This document shows, one piece after another, positions 26,201 to 36,139 of a stretch of 64,000 nucleotides of DNA. A program made the position numbers and the translations under genes. Each line of letters starts with the position of its first letter. The stretch's first letter is position 1. This stretch comes from Synechococcus sp. ATX 2A4 (GTDB taxonomy: Bacteria > Cyanobacteriota > Cyanobacteriia > PCC-6307 > Cyanobiaceae), in NCBI RefSeq assembly GCF_024346375.1, contig NZ_JAGQCV010000001.1:310001-374000 (forward strand), read 5' to 3'. The notes beneath the pieces are model-generated. The model saw only the letters and a list, made by a program, of their open reading frames with translations. It ran no database searches and had not been told where the DNA came from.

Positions 26201-26632
26201 TGGCTGGAACTGCTGCTGGCCGCCGCCGCCGGAGCCGCGCCCAGGGAAGCACGCCTGATCGCCCGCGAGAAGGAGGCTTTCCAGCTGGTGGGCGTCTGGG
26301 TGGCGCCAGCGCCTGTTGTGGCGGAGCAACACCTCAACGGCCTGCTCCAGTGGCGCCAGGAGCACCACCTGCGTTGCTGGCCGGTGCCACCGGCCATGGG
26401 TTACGCCTATGCGTTGGCGGAATGGAAAAAAGCCGGAAGCGGTGCCGGCGCCGCCAGCAGCGCCTGGGAGGGGGGGCTGTTCGCCATGGCGGAACGGGAG
26501 GAGGCGCCGCTGGCGCTGGCCTTCGGCGGCGGCACCCCCGCCGCCGACCTGCTGGCGGGACGCTTCGGCGATGTCTGCGGCCTGGCGCTAGCGCTGTGGA
26601 CGCCGCTGCTGGACGCGCAGGTGCAGCCATGA
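23231..26632 (+). CDS. recC: RecBCD exonuclease V subunit RecC
   Basis: 1133 residues from GTG 23231. N-terminal LSVFRSNRAEQLAALLALQL and NTWPTSRWLGEQLAVELGGI, the central HILVMTPQVERLAPLLGSVF block and ISALEPMRAIPHRVIVLMGL followed by EVFPR are RecC landmarks. RecC is the scaffold that splits the duplex and reads Chi; it is a dead-helicase relative and so has no working Walker motif. The A of its TGA lies in the ATG of recB (ATGA), so the chain is translationally coupled. Confidence 0.93.
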   Translation: MLSVFRSNRAEQLAALLALQLLHDPPGPFETVRVVVNTWPTSRWLGEQLAVELGGIAANLRFPFLTSELRQTVDGLLGEGAAGGDPWRATELVWPLLELLPALAAGPDAALLARWLEQRGHGQRPALDLPLWQLGRAIADSFDDLSLYRPSMVAAWCHGHDQDARGQPLPADQLWQPRLFRQLHDRLGRPPFGLKVLTAIERLRGGTACLDGLQGSLRLFGLSSAAPVQVHLLQALASVVPVDLYLLTPCRDLWQRCSDRRRSLGGAIELADPHDLDWLARTPGLEARFGRLGGEFQQLLEGTGDTQLAAEETRDLFLLPASAAEHQGLRPPNLLEQLQQQLVEADAWPTLTLAPGDHSLEFHPCPGRLRQVQIVRDRLLQLLAEDPSLEPRHILVMTPQVERLAPLLGSVFGDSGATGVVLPWRLTDRSQQGDASIGGALLQLLRLGGERLTASALEALLENGALQAHFDLEADEPAALNAALQATGFRWGLDGAARGGDPTHSLRWAIDRLLLGQVLADQPGVAVGLTAPQALGGSVERQARWIRLLIELQRVLDGLGRPRSAVAWGSQLAELLPELFGEGGERAWELQAIRAAIADWQASAARCPLPIGAPVVAAVLEERLTSDSGRFGHRSGALTISALEPMRAIPHRVIVLMGLDAEVFPRQRQRPGFDLMERERRLGDPHPADQDRYVLMEALLSARDHLLIAWTSREERKGEEMPPATAVRQWLELLKAELGEPLAQRLVVHHAANPLERANFLATGERPPASCDRRHLLARQQLDGAAAVAPALPLALQEPAEPPASGVAEARTRELAGGDEAGLDPWSDLRDWLLAPQAQWLKELGLRPKEWVEPLDDLEALELDERQRAWLLRQEHERQTSALSAAQSAGLTAAQHTPLPAPDWRLLAQGRGVLPPLGAGALEVQTLTDRWDTLQQVLADLGPPRPLALRWQPGEARTALRALATEVMVHGDALVHVRLARPRPCDRLGLWLELLLAAAAGAAPREARLIAREKEAFQLVGVWVAPAPVVAEQHLNGLLQWRQEHHLRCWPVPPAMGYAYALAEWKKAGSGAGAASSAWEGGLFAMAEREEAPLALAFGGGTPAADLLAGRFGDVCGLALALWTPLLDAQVQP

Positions 26633-29600
26633 GCCAAACCCTGAGCCAGGCCAACAGCCAGCGAGAGCCACGCTCGAACCCAGCCGATGGGCCGCTGCAG
26701 GAGTTCGATGCCAATGCCCTGCCGCTCAGCGCCGGCCTGCGACTGCTTGAGGCCAGTGCGGGCACCGGCAAAACCTTTGCCCTGGCCCATCTGGTGTTGC
26801 GCCTGGTCACGGAGCCACACCTGGAGGAGCAGCCCCTGGCGGTGCGGGAGCTGCTGGTGGTGACCTTCACCGAAGCGGCGGCGGCGGAGCTGCGTGACCG
26901 GATCGGCCGGCGGTTTCAGCAGGCCCTGGAGGCGCTTGACACACTGCAGACGCCCGCCGCCGACCGCCCCGCCATGGACGCGGTGCTGGCCGGCTGGCTG
27001 GAGCAATGGCCCACCGACACCAACGTGCCCCAGCTGCGGGCCCGGCTGCTGCTGGCCCTCGAAGAGCTCGATGCCGCCGACATCACCACGATCCACGGCT
27101 TCTGCCACCGCAACCTGCGGCGCCAGGCGCTGGAGGCGGGCCTGGGCCCGCAGCTGGAGGTGGAAACGGAAGGGGCCGAACTCGCCGAACAGGTCGTCCA
27201 CGACTACTGGCACAGCCAGGTGCTGCCCCTGCCGCTGCACCTGCTGCAAGGGCTGAAACGGGCCAAGGTGACCCCGGCCAGCCTCGCCGGCCTGCTCCAG
27301 CAGCTGGAAGGTGATGCGGCGCTGACGCCCCCGCCCCTGCCGGACGGCTGGCAGGCCGAGGCGCCGCTGCAGGGGCAGCTCACTGGCTTCTGGAGCGAGG
27401 TCTGGGAACGGTTCAAGCCGTTGTGGGCGGCGAAGGGGGAAGCGCTGGAGCAGGCGTTCTGTGCCAGCGCCAAGCAATGGAAGGCGCTGGGGACCAGCGC
27501 CATAACGCCCTACGCCGGCAAACCCAGAACGAATCGGGTCGAGGAGCTGACGGCCTGGCTCGCCGCCCAGCCCGATCCCGGCTCCTACGCCGACTTGCAC
27601 ATCCACAAGCACACCTGGCTGCCCGACTACTTCCATCCCGGTGCCTTCACGAAGGTCGCTCAGGCGTTCGAAACCCCACCGGTGTCGTTGCCGCAGCGGC
27701 CGCTGCTGGAAGCGGTGGCCGCGTTGGTGGATGGCCCCGCCGAAGCCGTGCTGGCCCATTTCTGCCACTGGGGGGCTGGGGAACTGCGCAGCCGGCGGCA
27801 GCGGGCCGGGCGGATCAGCTACGGGGAGCTGCTGCGGGGCCTTGATCCGGGCCCGTCCGGCACCGAGCGCCCCGCACTGATCGAGGCGCTGCGCCGCCGC
27901 TACCGGGCGGCCCTGATCGATGAATTCCAGGACACCGACCCGATCCAGTGGCGCACATTGAGACAGGCCTTCGCTCCTGCCGGTGACATCAGCCGCCATC
28001 TGCTGGTGATCGTGGGGGACCCCAAACAGGCGATCTACCGCTTCCGTGGCGGCGATCTCGACACCTACCTGGCGGCGCGGCAGCTGGCGGGGGCTCCCTC
28101 CATCCGCGGCATGCGCCACAACTTCCGCGCCTCCGGGCCCCTGGTGGCCGCGCTCAACCGCTTGATGGCCCGGGGGCTGGTGCGCACCGGCCTGGACGTG
28201 CCCGCCGTGGTGGCCCAACCGCAGAACCAACTGCTGCAGTTGCGACTGCCACCGGGCCAGGCGTCGCTGCAACTGCTGTGGCTGGGGCCGGAGCCCGGAT
28301 CCGCCGCCACCGGGGCGAAGCTGCCCAGCAAAACCGAGCTGGAGAAGACCCTGCCCGATCAGATCGGCGCGCTGACACTCGATCTGCTGCAGCGCGGCGT
28401 TGAGGTACGGGAACACGGCGAGCAGCGTGCCCTGGAGCCGGGCGACATCTGCCTGCTGGTGAGCCGCCACTCCCAGGCCGACGCCCTGCGCCGGGCCCTG
28501 GAGGAACGGGGCATCGCCAGCCGGCTGGTGAGCAAGGGCGATGTGTTCGAAAGCGAAGGGGCCGCCGCCCTGCAACGCCTGCTCGATGCCCTGGCGGAGC
28601 CTGCCAGCGGCCCGCGCCAACGGCTGCTGGCCGCCTCCCCCCTGCTGGGCTGGAGTCCCCGGCGCCTCGCCGCCGCCAGCCCAGCCGACTGGGATGCCCT
28701 GGCCGGCCGCCTGGCCCGGCTGGCGGAAGGGCTGGGGCCGCGGGGCCTGCTGGGGGTGCTCGCCGAGCTGTTGGATGGCGAGGGGCTGGGGCGCCTCTCG
28801 CAAAGCGGCAGGGTGCTCGCCGATCTGCAGCAATGCGCCGAGCTGGTGCAGGAGCAGATGCACAACGAGCAGCTGGGGGCGGTGGCCGCCGCCGACTGGT
28901 TGCGTCGCCGCCGCCGCCATCCGCCCAACGACCCGCCGGAACGGCATCAGCCCCACAGCGATGCGGTGGAATCGGCCGTGCGGGTGGTGACGGTGCACCG
29001 CAGCAAGGGGTTGGAGTTCCCCGTGGTGATCTGTCCCTACCTCTGGCAGGCGCCCCAGCCAGGCAGCAGCAACCCTGGCGTGCGCTGGACGCCCCCCGGT
29101 GCCGCGGGCCCCAGCCTTGACATTTCCCTGGACCCCCGCTGGGGCGTGGGCCTTGAGGCGCGGCAGCAGACCCACCTGGCTGGGGCACAGGAGGCCGAGC
29201 GGCTGGCCTATGTGGCGCTGACCCGGGCCATGCAGTTGCTGGTGCTCGTCTACGGCCCCGCCAAGGGCCAGGCGGCCAATCCACTGCGGCCCTGGCTGTT
29301 CCCCGGTCAGCCCCTGGGCGAACCCGGCGACGACGACCCCAGCGCCTTGGCCTTGGGCCCAGGCGACGCCCTGAGTGGTCTGAGCTGGATCCAGCTGCCG
29401 GCGGAGGCTGCCGCAGCGGGGCGCTGGCAGCACCCGCCCCGCTGCGGCAGCTTGTGCACCGGCCCGGTGCCGCAGCGGCTGCTTGATGGCAACTGGGGGC
29501 GCAGCAGCTACTCCAGCTGGACGCACAGCAGCAGCGGCGGGGCACTGGCTCCAGCGGCGCTCGAAGAAGGCCGGGAAACCGATGCGAACACCGCTGCCCC

Positions 29601-30552
29601 ACCGATCGAGGCGCCGGCGGCCGCCCCTCTGATCGAAGCGGCGGCCAGCGCCAGCTCCGTTGCAGCCAGCCCCGACCCAACCGCCCACGGACCGCTGCAG
29701 GATTTCCCGAGGGGGGCCGGCGCCGGCGATTGCCTGCACCGCATCCTCGAGCAGGTCGACCATCAACGCTGTGCCATTGCCGATCCCGCCACCGCCGCCC
29801 TGGTGGAGCTGGAGCTGGAGCGGGCCGGCATCGGCGTGGAGCAACGTGATGCCGTGCTGGCGGGCCTTGAGCAGCTGCGCCTCACCCCGATGGGCGGCGC
29901 CCTGGGTGGCTTCTGCCTGGCCGATCTACCGCTGACACGGCGGCTCAACGAAATGAACTTCGACCTGCCCCTGGCCACCCAGGCAGAGCAGGGCATCCAG
30001 AGCCAGCCGCTGGTGCGCGCCGCCGGGCTGGCAGCGCCATTCCGCGAGCACCCCAGCGGGGCCTTCGGCGCTGCCTACGCCAGCCAGCTGGAGCTGCTGC
30101 CGGTCGCCAGCCGCGGTTTTCTCACCGGCTCGATCGATCTGGTGTTCACCGCTCCAGGCGCAGCTCCCGATGGCGCTGGTGAGGTGCGCTGGTGGGTGGC
30201 CGACTGGAAGAGCAACTGGCTGGGTGAGCGCGGCGAGCACGGCCAGCCGCTGGCCTGCGGTCCGTTGCACTACAGCCCGGAGGCGATGGCGGCGCTGATG
30301 GCAGCGAATCACTACCCGCTCCAGGCCCACCTGTACCTGGTGGCGTTGCACCGCTACCTGCGCTGGCGCCTGCCCAACTACACCCCCGAGCGGCACCTGG
30401 GTGGCTACGTCTACGTGTTCCTGCGCGGGGTGCCGGGAGAGCAGGCGCCGGCGGGCGGCCCCGGAGCGGCGGTGCCGGGAATGTTCGTGGAAGCGGCTGA
30501 TCCCGGCCGGCTGCTGGCCCTTGACGCCGCCCTGCGGGAGGGTCAGCCATGA
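26629..30552 (+). CDS. recB: RecBCD exonuclease V subunit RecB (helicase-nuclease)
   Basis: 1307 residues from ATG 26629. UvrD-type helicase motifs: Walker A EASAGTGKTFALAHL (41-55), VTFTEAAAAELRDRI, DEFQDTDPIQW, VGDPKQAIYRFRGGDL, VHRSKGLEFPVV, LAYVALTRAMQLL. The C-terminal nuclease domain keeps its active site (GSIDLVF and DWKSNWLG, near residues 1166 and 1190), so the enzyme should cut DNA. Together with RecC and RecD it processes double-strand ends for RecA and degrades foreign linear DNA. ATGA overlaps on both sides. Confidence 0.95.
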   Translation: MSQTLSQANSQREPRSNPADGPLQEFDANALPLSAGLRLLEASAGTGKTFALAHLVLRLVTEPHLEEQPLAVRELLVVTFTEAAAAELRDRIGRRFQQALEALDTLQTPAADRPAMDAVLAGWLEQWPTDTNVPQLRARLLLALEELDAADITTIHGFCHRNLRRQALEAGLGPQLEVETEGAELAEQVVHDYWHSQVLPLPLHLLQGLKRAKVTPASLAGLLQQLEGDAALTPPPLPDGWQAEAPLQGQLTGFWSEVWERFKPLWAAKGEALEQAFCASAKQWKALGTSAITPYAGKPRTNRVEELTAWLAAQPDPGSYADLHIHKHTWLPDYFHPGAFTKVAQAFETPPVSLPQRPLLEAVAALVDGPAEAVLAHFCHWGAGELRSRRQRAGRISYGELLRGLDPGPSGTERPALIEALRRRYRAALIDEFQDTDPIQWRTLRQAFAPAGDISRHLLVIVGDPKQAIYRFRGGDLDTYLAARQLAGAPSIRGMRHNFRASGPLVAALNRLMARGLVRTGLDVPAVVAQPQNQLLQLRLPPGQASLQLLWLGPEPGSAATGAKLPSKTELEKTLPDQIGALTLDLLQRGVEVREHGEQRALEPGDICLLVSRHSQADALRRALEERGIASRLVSKGDVFESEGAAALQRLLDALAEPASGPRQRLLAASPLLGWSPRRLAAASPADWDALAGRLARLAEGLGPRGLLGVLAELLDGEGLGRLSQSGRVLADLQQCAELVQEQMHNEQLGAVAAADWLRRRRRHPPNDPPERHQPHSDAVESAVRVVTVHRSKGLEFPVVICPYLWQAPQPGSSNPGVRWTPPGAAGPSLDISLDPRWGVGLEARQQTHLAGAQEAERLAYVALTRAMQLLVLVYGPAKGQAANPLRPWLFPGQPLGEPGDDDPSALALGPGDALSGLSWIQLPAEAAAAGRWQHPPRCGSLCTGPVPQRLLDGNWGRSSYSSWTHSSSGGALAPAALEEGRETDANTAAPPIEAPAAAPLIEAAASASSVAASPDPTAHGPLQDFPRGAGAGDCLHRILEQVDHQRCAIADPATAALVELELERAGIGVEQRDAVLAGLEQLRLTPMGGALGGFCLADLPLTRRLNEMNFDLPLATQAEQGIQSQPLVRAAGLAAPFREHPSGAFGAAYASQLELLPVASRGFLTGSIDLVFTAPGAAPDGAGEVRWWVADWKSNWLGERGEHGQPLACGPLHYSPEAMAALMAANHYPLQAHLYLVALHRYLRWRLPNYTPERHLGGYVYVFLRGVPGEQAPAGGPGAAVPGMFVEAADPGRLLALDAALREGQP

Positions 30553-32255
30553 CGCAACCCGCGGGAGGGGCACCGGGCACGGCGGCCAGCCCCGGCTGGA
30601 CGCTGGGGATGGCCCTGGCCGAAGCCTTGCCCCGCCTCTATAGGGTGGAGCGCGATCCGTTGGTGGAGGAGCTGATCCTAGCGCTGGCGCTGGCGGTGCA
30701 GCGCGGCGAGCTGGAGCTGCCGCTCGCTGGACCAGCGCCGGAAGGGATCGGAACAGAGAGCTTGGCCGCCGGCCTCTGGCCGGAGGGCCACCGGGCGGCG
30801 CTGGAGCGCTCGCCCCTGCTCGACGTTGGCCGGGAACCACCGCAGGCGGGCCCGGCGCCGCTGGTGCACACGGCGGCCGGTGGCCTGGCCTGGCGCCGTT
30901 GGCGCGACCAGCTCGATGACGTGCTGGCCCAGCTGCGGCAACGGGCCCTGAGCCCGCTGGAGCCAGCGCTGCCGCTAGAGCATCGCCAACGCCTGCGCGA
31001 TGTGGCCTGCCGCCGCGGAGCGCTCGATGCTCAGCAAGTGCGGGCGGTGGAGGCCCTGCTCTCCCAGCGGCTGGTGCTGCTCGGCGGTGGTCCGGGCACC
31101 GGCAAAACCACCACGGTGGTGCAGATGCTGGCCGCGGCGCTGGAGGCCCGCCCCGACCTGCGCGTGCACCTGGCGGCCCCCACCGGCAAGGCCGCCACGC
31201 GGCTGCGGCAGGCGATCCGTGAACGCGGGGACCGCCTGCCCGACGACCTGGCCGAACGCTGCATGGCCCTGCCCTGCACCACCTTGCACCGCTTGCTGGA
31301 AAGCCGCGGCGATGGCTTCGCCCGCAACCACCGCCACCCGCTCGCCCTCGATCTTCTGGTGATCGATGAGGTGTCGATGCTGGATCTGGCGCTGATGGCG
31401 GCCGTGCTCGACGCCCTGCCGCAGCAGGCCCAACTGCTGCTGGTGGGCGATCCCGCCCAGTTGCCGCCGGTGAGCCCCGGCGCCGTGCTGATCGCCCTTG
31501 AAGGGGACCACCGCCGGGCCTCCCTGGGGGACGCGATGGTGCAACTGGCCACGCCCTACCGCAACGAAGGGGCGATCGCCGCCGTGGCCGCCCAGCTGCG
31601 CAACGGCGCCGGTGCCCGGCTGCAGCGAAGCCTTGCCGCACTGACCCCCCGCGACAACCTGCACTGGCTGCGCTGCGAGCCGCCGCGGCTGCCCGAAGCA
31701 CCGCTGGGGCGGCTGCGCGCCCATCAGGAACGGCTGGGCGCGCTGGCAGCGGCCTTCGATCCCAGCCAACCGGCGACGGCCCAGGCGCTGCTGAACGAGC
31801 TGGAGGCCTGCGTGCTGCTCACGCCCGTACGCAGCGGCAACTGGGGGGTGGAGGCCCTGCACCGCCGCCTGTTGGGAGAGGCCGCCGAGCGGGGCGCGGC
31901 AGCCTGGCCGCTCGGCACGCCGGTGCTGTGCAGCCGCAACCTGGCGGAACAGAACCTGGCCAATGGCGATGTGGGCGTGGTGGTGCGGCAGGGACGCGAC
32001 ACCCTGCTGCTGTTCGGCGACGACACGGCCGGCCCCCGGTTGCTCCATCCCGCCCGCCTGCCGGGCGCGGAACCGGCCCTGGCGCTCACGATCCATAAGT
32101 CGCAGGGCAGCCAATACCAGGAGGTGGTGGTGCTGCTGCCCAGGAGTGAGCGCTGGGATGGGCGCCTGCTGTACACCGCCCTCACCCGCGCCCGCCAGGA
32201 GGCCTGGCTGGTCACCCCAGCGGTTCCGCCCTGGGCGCCGGCGCCGGGCCCGTGA
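30549..32255 (+). CDS. recD: RecBCD exonuclease V subunit RecD (5'-3' helicase)
   Basis: 568 residues. Superfamily 1B motifs: Walker A GGGPGTGKTTTVVQML (about 178-193), APTGKAATRLRQAI, LVIDEVSMLDLALM, LVGDPAQLPPVSPG, and the C-terminal LTIHKSQGSQYQEVVVLLP and LLYTALTRAR. Length and order fit RecD1 of a RecBCD complex rather than the stand-alone RecD2. Its stop overlaps the GTG of the MFS gene by 4 nt. Confidence 0.95.
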   Translation: MTQPAGGAPGTAASPGWTLGMALAEALPRLYRVERDPLVEELILALALAVQRGELELPLAGPAPEGIGTESLAAGLWPEGHRAALERSPLLDVGREPPQAGPAPLVHTAAGGLAWRRWRDQLDDVLAQLRQRALSPLEPALPLEHRQRLRDVACRRGALDAQQVRAVEALLSQRLVLLGGGPGTGKTTTVVQMLAAALEARPDLRVHLAAPTGKAATRLRQAIRERGDRLPDDLAERCMALPCTTLHRLLESRGDGFARNHRHPLALDLLVIDEVSMLDLALMAAVLDALPQQAQLLLVGDPAQLPPVSPGAVLIALEGDHRRASLGDAMVQLATPYRNEGAIAAVAAQLRNGAGARLQRSLAALTPRDNLHWLRCEPPRLPEAPLGRLRAHQERLGALAAAFDPSQPATAQALLNELEACVLLTPVRSGNWGVEALHRRLLGEAAERGAAAWPLGTPVLCSRNLAEQNLANGDVGVVVRQGRDTLLLFGDDTAGPRLLHPARLPGAEPALALTIHKSQGSQYQEVVVLLPRSERWDGRLLYTALTRARQEAWLVTPAVPPWAPAPGP

Positions 32256-33526
32256 TCTCTGGCGGCAGGCCCACCCTCACGGCTGCGGACTGGCGGATCT
32301 GGGCCCTCACCGCCGCCGGCAAATACCTGGAAGGGCTGGTGGTGTTCATGGGGGGCATCAGCCTGCCGCTGGTGCAACGGGAGCTGGCGCCGGCCACTGA
32401 CCCGGCAGGTCTGCTGGCGGCCGCACCGCTGATCGGCATCCTCGTAGGCGCGCCCCTTCTGGGCACCCTGGCCGACCGCTGGGGCCGTCGGCCGGTGTTC
32501 CTGGCCGAGTTGTTGCTGCTGCTGGCGGGACTGCTGGGGGCCGCCGCCAGTCCGAATGTGACCTGTCTGGTGGCGGCGTTGCTGGTGATCGGGCTGGCGC
32601 TCGGCGCCGACTACCCCACCGGCCATCTGGTGATCTCCGAGCAGTTACCGGCGCCCTGGCGCGGCCCGCTGGTGCTGGGCGCCTTCGGCTGCCAGGCCGT
32701 AGGGGCACTGAGCGGCAGCCTGCTGGGGTTGCTGCTGGCCGCTGGCGGTGGCACGGGGCAGCTGGGCTGGCGCAGCCTTTATCTCTTGCCGGTGCTGCCG
32801 GTGCTGCTGCTCACCTGGGCGCGGCTGGGGGTGCCGGAAAGCCCAGGCTGGCGACCGCCGGGTTCTCTCCAGCGCCACGCCGCTGGAGACGGGGAATCGG
32901 CCAGCCCGTTGGCGCCCCCGTTGCTCCGCCCCCTGCTGCTGGCCGGGCTGCCCTGGTTTGTGCAGGACATCAGCACCTACGGGGTGGGCATCTTCCTGCC
33001 GCAGCTCCTGGTGGAGGGCGGCGTTGCACAGCACAGCCTGGGCTGGGCCACCGCCGCCGATGGGCTGTTCGTGGCCGGGATCGGCCTGGCGATCGTGCTG
33101 GTGGATCGGTGGGGGCGAATCGGGCTGCAGGTGGCCGGCTTCGCAGGCTGCGCCGCCGGGCTGGCGCTGGCGGCGTGGGGCTGCAGAAGCGCGGTGCAGG
33201 CCCCCAGCCTGGTGATCGCCGGGATGGGACTGTTCCTGTTCACGACCAACGCCGGCCCCAATGCCACCACCTATCTGCTGGCGGGGGAAGTGTTCCCAAT
33301 GGCCCAGCGCGGCCAGGGGGCGGGCCTTGCGGCTGCCGCAGGCAAAGCCGGTGCGGTGCTCGCCGCCTTCACGTTGCCGGGGCTGCTGCACCGTTGGGGA
33401 GCCGGGCCGGTGCTGGCAGGCCTGGCGCTCAGCTCGATGATCGGTGGGCTGCTCACCGGCTGGTTGCAGCTCGACCCGGCGCTGGAGCATGCCCAAGCCG
33501 GCGCGGGCGCAGCGCAGGAGCGGTAA
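32252..33526 (+). CDS. MFS transporter, sugar-porter-like
   Basis: 424 residues from GTG 32252, about 12 membrane spans. The loop 2-3 signature GTLADRWGRRPVF, a repeated form after span 8 (VDRWGRIGL) and GEVFPMAQRGQGAGL resemble the sugar/metabolite porter branch (SP/AAHS type). The substrate is unknown. It is welded to recCBD by a GTGA overlap, an odd partner for a DNA-repair operon; the link may only be shared transcription. Confidence 0.85.
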   Translation: MISGGRPTLTAADWRIWALTAAGKYLEGLVVFMGGISLPLVQRELAPATDPAGLLAAAPLIGILVGAPLLGTLADRWGRRPVFLAELLLLLAGLLGAAASPNVTCLVAALLVIGLALGADYPTGHLVISEQLPAPWRGPLVLGAFGCQAVGALSGSLLGLLLAAGGGTGQLGWRSLYLLPVLPVLLLTWARLGVPESPGWRPPGSLQRHAAGDGESASPLAPPLLRPLLLAGLPWFVQDISTYGVGIFLPQLLVEGGVAQHSLGWATAADGLFVAGIGLAIVLVDRWGRIGLQVAGFAGCAAGLALAAWGCRSAVQAPSLVIAGMGLFLFTTNAGPNATTYLLAGEVFPMAQRGQGAGLAAAAGKAGAVLAAFTLPGLLHRWGAGPVLAGLALSSMIGGLLTGWLQLDPALEHAQAGAGAAQER

Positions 33527-33699
33527 GCAGCCCGCGCAGGAGCGTTCCACAAAAAAGGGGCCTCGGCGCGCGTTGTAGCGGCCAGGACCCCAGACATGGA
33601 CCATTCAGAACAACGTTCGGTGCAGCGCTGCGTGCAGTGCTGCGTGCAGTGCTCAGAACGCACAGGGGACAAGAGAGAGCCCGCCCCCCAACGCGCTGG

Positions 33700-35868
33700 C
33701 TACTTGATGAACAGCATCTCCTGGTAGGTGGGCAGGGGCCAGGCGTTGTCGTCCACCAGGGTTTCGAGCCCATCAACGGCTTCGCGGATCTTGTACATCA
33801 GCGGCAGCAGGGTGTCGGCGCAGTGGCGCATGTGGGCAGTCTCCCCATGGGGCGGGCTGGCCAGAGCGGATTCCAGGGCCACGGCGTTGGCCAGCAGCTC
33901 CTGGTTGAGGGTGGCGATGCGGCCCGCCATGGCCCGATCGGGCGGCAGACCCAAGGTTTCCTGGTAGTGGAGGGAATTGGCCAGCTGGCCGAGGTAGGTC
34001 ATCACCGCCGGGTACACCTGGGTGCGGGCCATCTGCAGCACCAGCTTTGCCTCCACTTCCACCGCCAGCACGTACTGCTCTGCGTACACCTCGAAGCGGC
34101 TGTGCAGCTCCACCGGGGTGAGCACACCGGTGCGCTCAAACAACGCCTTGATGTCGTCGCGCTCAAGCACCAGCAGCGCATCGGCGGTGGTGGGGAGGTT
34201 CTCCAGGCCCCTTTCGCTCACGGCCTTTTCATGCCACTCGCTGGAGTAGCCATCGCCGCCAAACACCACATTGCCGTGCTGCTGCATGATCGTCTGCAGC
34301 ACTTCAGCGGCTGCCGACTCCAGCGACGCACCGGCGCCCATTTTGGCCTCCAGTTCGTCAGACATGTACTTGAGCGAATCGGCCAGGATTGTGTTCATCG
34401 CCACCAGCGGGCCGGCCACGGATTGATTCGAACCCACCGCGCGGAACTCGAAACGGTTGCCGGTGAAGGCGAACGGGGAGGTGCGGTTGCGATCGCCCGG
34501 ATCCTTGGGGAACTCGGGCAGGGTGTCGACACCGAGCTGCATCAATCCACCGTGGTCGGTGCTGCCGAGGTTGCCATTCTTGATCATCGTGAACACCTCT
34601 TCCAGCTGGCTGCCGAGATACATCGAAATGATCGCGGGAGGAGCTTCGTTGGCACCAAGGCGATGATCATTGCCGGCCGTGGCCACCACTGCACGCAGCA
34701 GCGGGCCATAGAGATGCACGCCGCGAATCACAGCGCCGCAGAAGAGCAGGAATTGCATGTTCTCCTCGGGGCTGCTGCCGGGATCCAGCAGGTTGCCCTG
34801 GGTGCCGTTGCCCACCGACCAGTTGACGTGCTTGCCGGAGCCGTTGATGCCTGCGAAGGGCTTCTCGTGCAGCAGGCAATTCATGCCGTGACGGCGCGCC
34901 GTATTCTTCAGCAGCGTCATGGTGAGCTGCTGGTGGTCGGTGGCCACATTGGCCGCCTCAAAGAAGGGTGCAATCTCGAACTGGCCTGGTGCCACTTCGT
35001 TGTGGCGTGTTTTGGCGGGAATGCCCAGCTTGTACATCTGGCGTTCCACGTCCTGCATGAACACCTGCACCCGCTGGGGGATCGCACCGAAGTAGTGGTC
35101 GTCGAACTGCTGACCCTTGGCAGAAGGATGGCCGAAAAGGGTGCGGCCCGCCAGCAGCAGGTCGGGGCGGAGCGTCACGAAGGCGCTGTCAACAAGGAAA
35201 TATTCCTGCTCAGCACCACAGCTGGAATTGACCGGGGCGACCTCCGTGTTGCCGAGCAACTTGAGCAGCCGCTGGGCCTGCTTGTTCATTGCTGCGTTGG
35301 AGCGCAACAACGGTGTTTTCTTGTCGAGGGCTTCACCCGTCCACGAGACGAACACCGTGGGGATGCAGAGGGTGATGCCGTTGGGCGTCTCCATCAGGAA
35401 GGCCGGGCTGGTGATGTCCCAGGCCGTATAACCGCGGGCTTCGAAGGTGGAGCGGATGCCGCCGTTGGGGAAGGAGGAACCATCAGGCTCGCCCTGCACC
35501 AGCACCTTTCCGGTGAATTCGCAGATGGCCGAACCATCGCTCTGGGTGGAGATGAAGCCGTCGTGCTTCTCAGCGGTGGAGTTGGTCAGCGGATAGAACA
35601 CGTGGGCGTAATAGAGGGCTCCACGGCCCACCGCCCAGTCCTTCATGGCCTGGGCCACCACATTGGCCACGGAAACATCAAGTTTGCCGCCTTCTTTGAT
35701 CGTTTTCTGAACCGATTTGAAAATTTCCTTCGGCAAGGACGACTTCATCTTGGCCAGATCGAAGACGTCAGAGGCCCACAACTCCGAGAGGGGCGCAATG
35801 GGAGGAAACTCCGGTGCTGGCCGTTCCTGGATGCACTGGATGGCGGCGAGACGCTGCGAACTGGGCAT
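33700..35868 (-). CDS. glnN: Glutamine synthetase type III GlnN
   Basis: 722 residues from ATG 35868 ([20 protein letters not shown]); nine more residues if the ATG at 35895 is used. The large size and blocks such as [72 protein letters not shown] and [15 protein letters not shown] define GSIII, not the 470-residue GlnA. It makes glutamine from glutamate, ammonium and ATP. In cyanobacteria glnN is usually NtcA-controlled and raised under nitrogen lack; a perfect GTA-N8-TAC site was not seen in the 240 bp upstream. Converges with the MFS gene. Confidence 0.96.
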   Translation of the reverse strand: MPSSQRLAAIQCIQERPAPEFPPIAPLSELWASDVFDLAKMKSSLPKEIFKSVQKTIKEGGKLDVSVANVVAQAMKDWAVGRGALYYAHVFYPLTNSTAEKHDGFISTQSDGSAICEFTGKVLVQGEPDGSSFPNGGIRSTFEARGYTAWDITSPAFLMETPNGITLCIPTVFVSWTGEALDKKTPLLRSNAAMNKQAQRLLKLLGNTEVAPVNSSCGAEQEYFLVDSAFVTLRPDLLLAGRTLFGHPSAKGQQFDDHYFGAIPQRVQVFMQDVERQMYKLGIPAKTRHNEVAPGQFEIAPFFEAANVATDHQQLTMTLLKNTARRHGMNCLLHEKPFAGINGSGKHVNWSVGNGTQGNLLDPGSSPEENMQFLLFCGAVIRGVHLYGPLLRAVVATAGNDHRLGANEAPPAIISMYLGSQLEEVFTMIKNGNLGSTDHGGLMQLGVDTLPEFPKDPGDRNRTSPFAFTGNRFEFRAVGSNQSVAGPLVAMNTILADSLKYMSDELEAKMGAGASLESAAAEVLQTIMQQHGNVVFGGDGYSSEWHEKAVSERGLENLPTTADALLVLERDDIKALFERTGVLTPVELHSRFEVYAEQYVLAVEVEAKLVLQMARTQVYPAVMTYLGQLANSLHYQETLGLPPDRAMAGRIATLNQELLANAVALESALASPPHGETAHMRHCADTLLPLMYKIREAVDGLETLVDDNAWPLPTYQEMLFIK

Positions 35869-36007
35869 GGGAAGCAGAAAAGATCCGCCCAGCATCCAAC
35901 CCCTCAGCCTTGTCTGCAGGTGAATCCGTTGCTACAGATCATTTGGTGAGCACGTTCTCGGTCCTGAATTCCTCAAGGCTCGGGCCGTTCCCAGTCGAGG
36001 GTTGAGC

Positions 36008-36050
36008 AGCACCGAACCAACAGCCAACAAGCACCGAACCAGCAGCCAAT
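36008..36050. repeat. Imperfect 21-22-nt tandem duplication upstream of glnN
   Basis: AGCACCGAACCAACAGCCAA is followed at once by AGCACCGAACCAGCAGCCAA with one base change and a one-base spacer. Lies in the divergent region between glnN and the 74-residue gene. Confidence 0.75.
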
Positions 36051-36139
36051 GGCATCTGCGGCTCCTGCCGCTGCGGTCCTGCCGCCCTTGGCAGACCACG
36101 TGATGCGACAGACTGGAAACGCATTCCGCTGCAGCGTCG

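Noticed and set aside
26407-29844. An 1145-residue minus-strand open frame opposite recC/recB
   Set aside because: Gly/Ala/Gln/His/Arg-rich mirror of RecB codons; no domain, and the plus strand is clearly recB.
33109-35949. A 946-residue plus-strand frame across the MFS gene end and glnN
   Set aside because: Shadow frame; glnN on the minus strand is complete and conserved.
35896-36139. NtcA site controlling glnN
   Set aside because: Only GTA-N10-CAC-like near-matches were found upstream of glnN; spacing and half-site do not fit GTA-N8-TAC.
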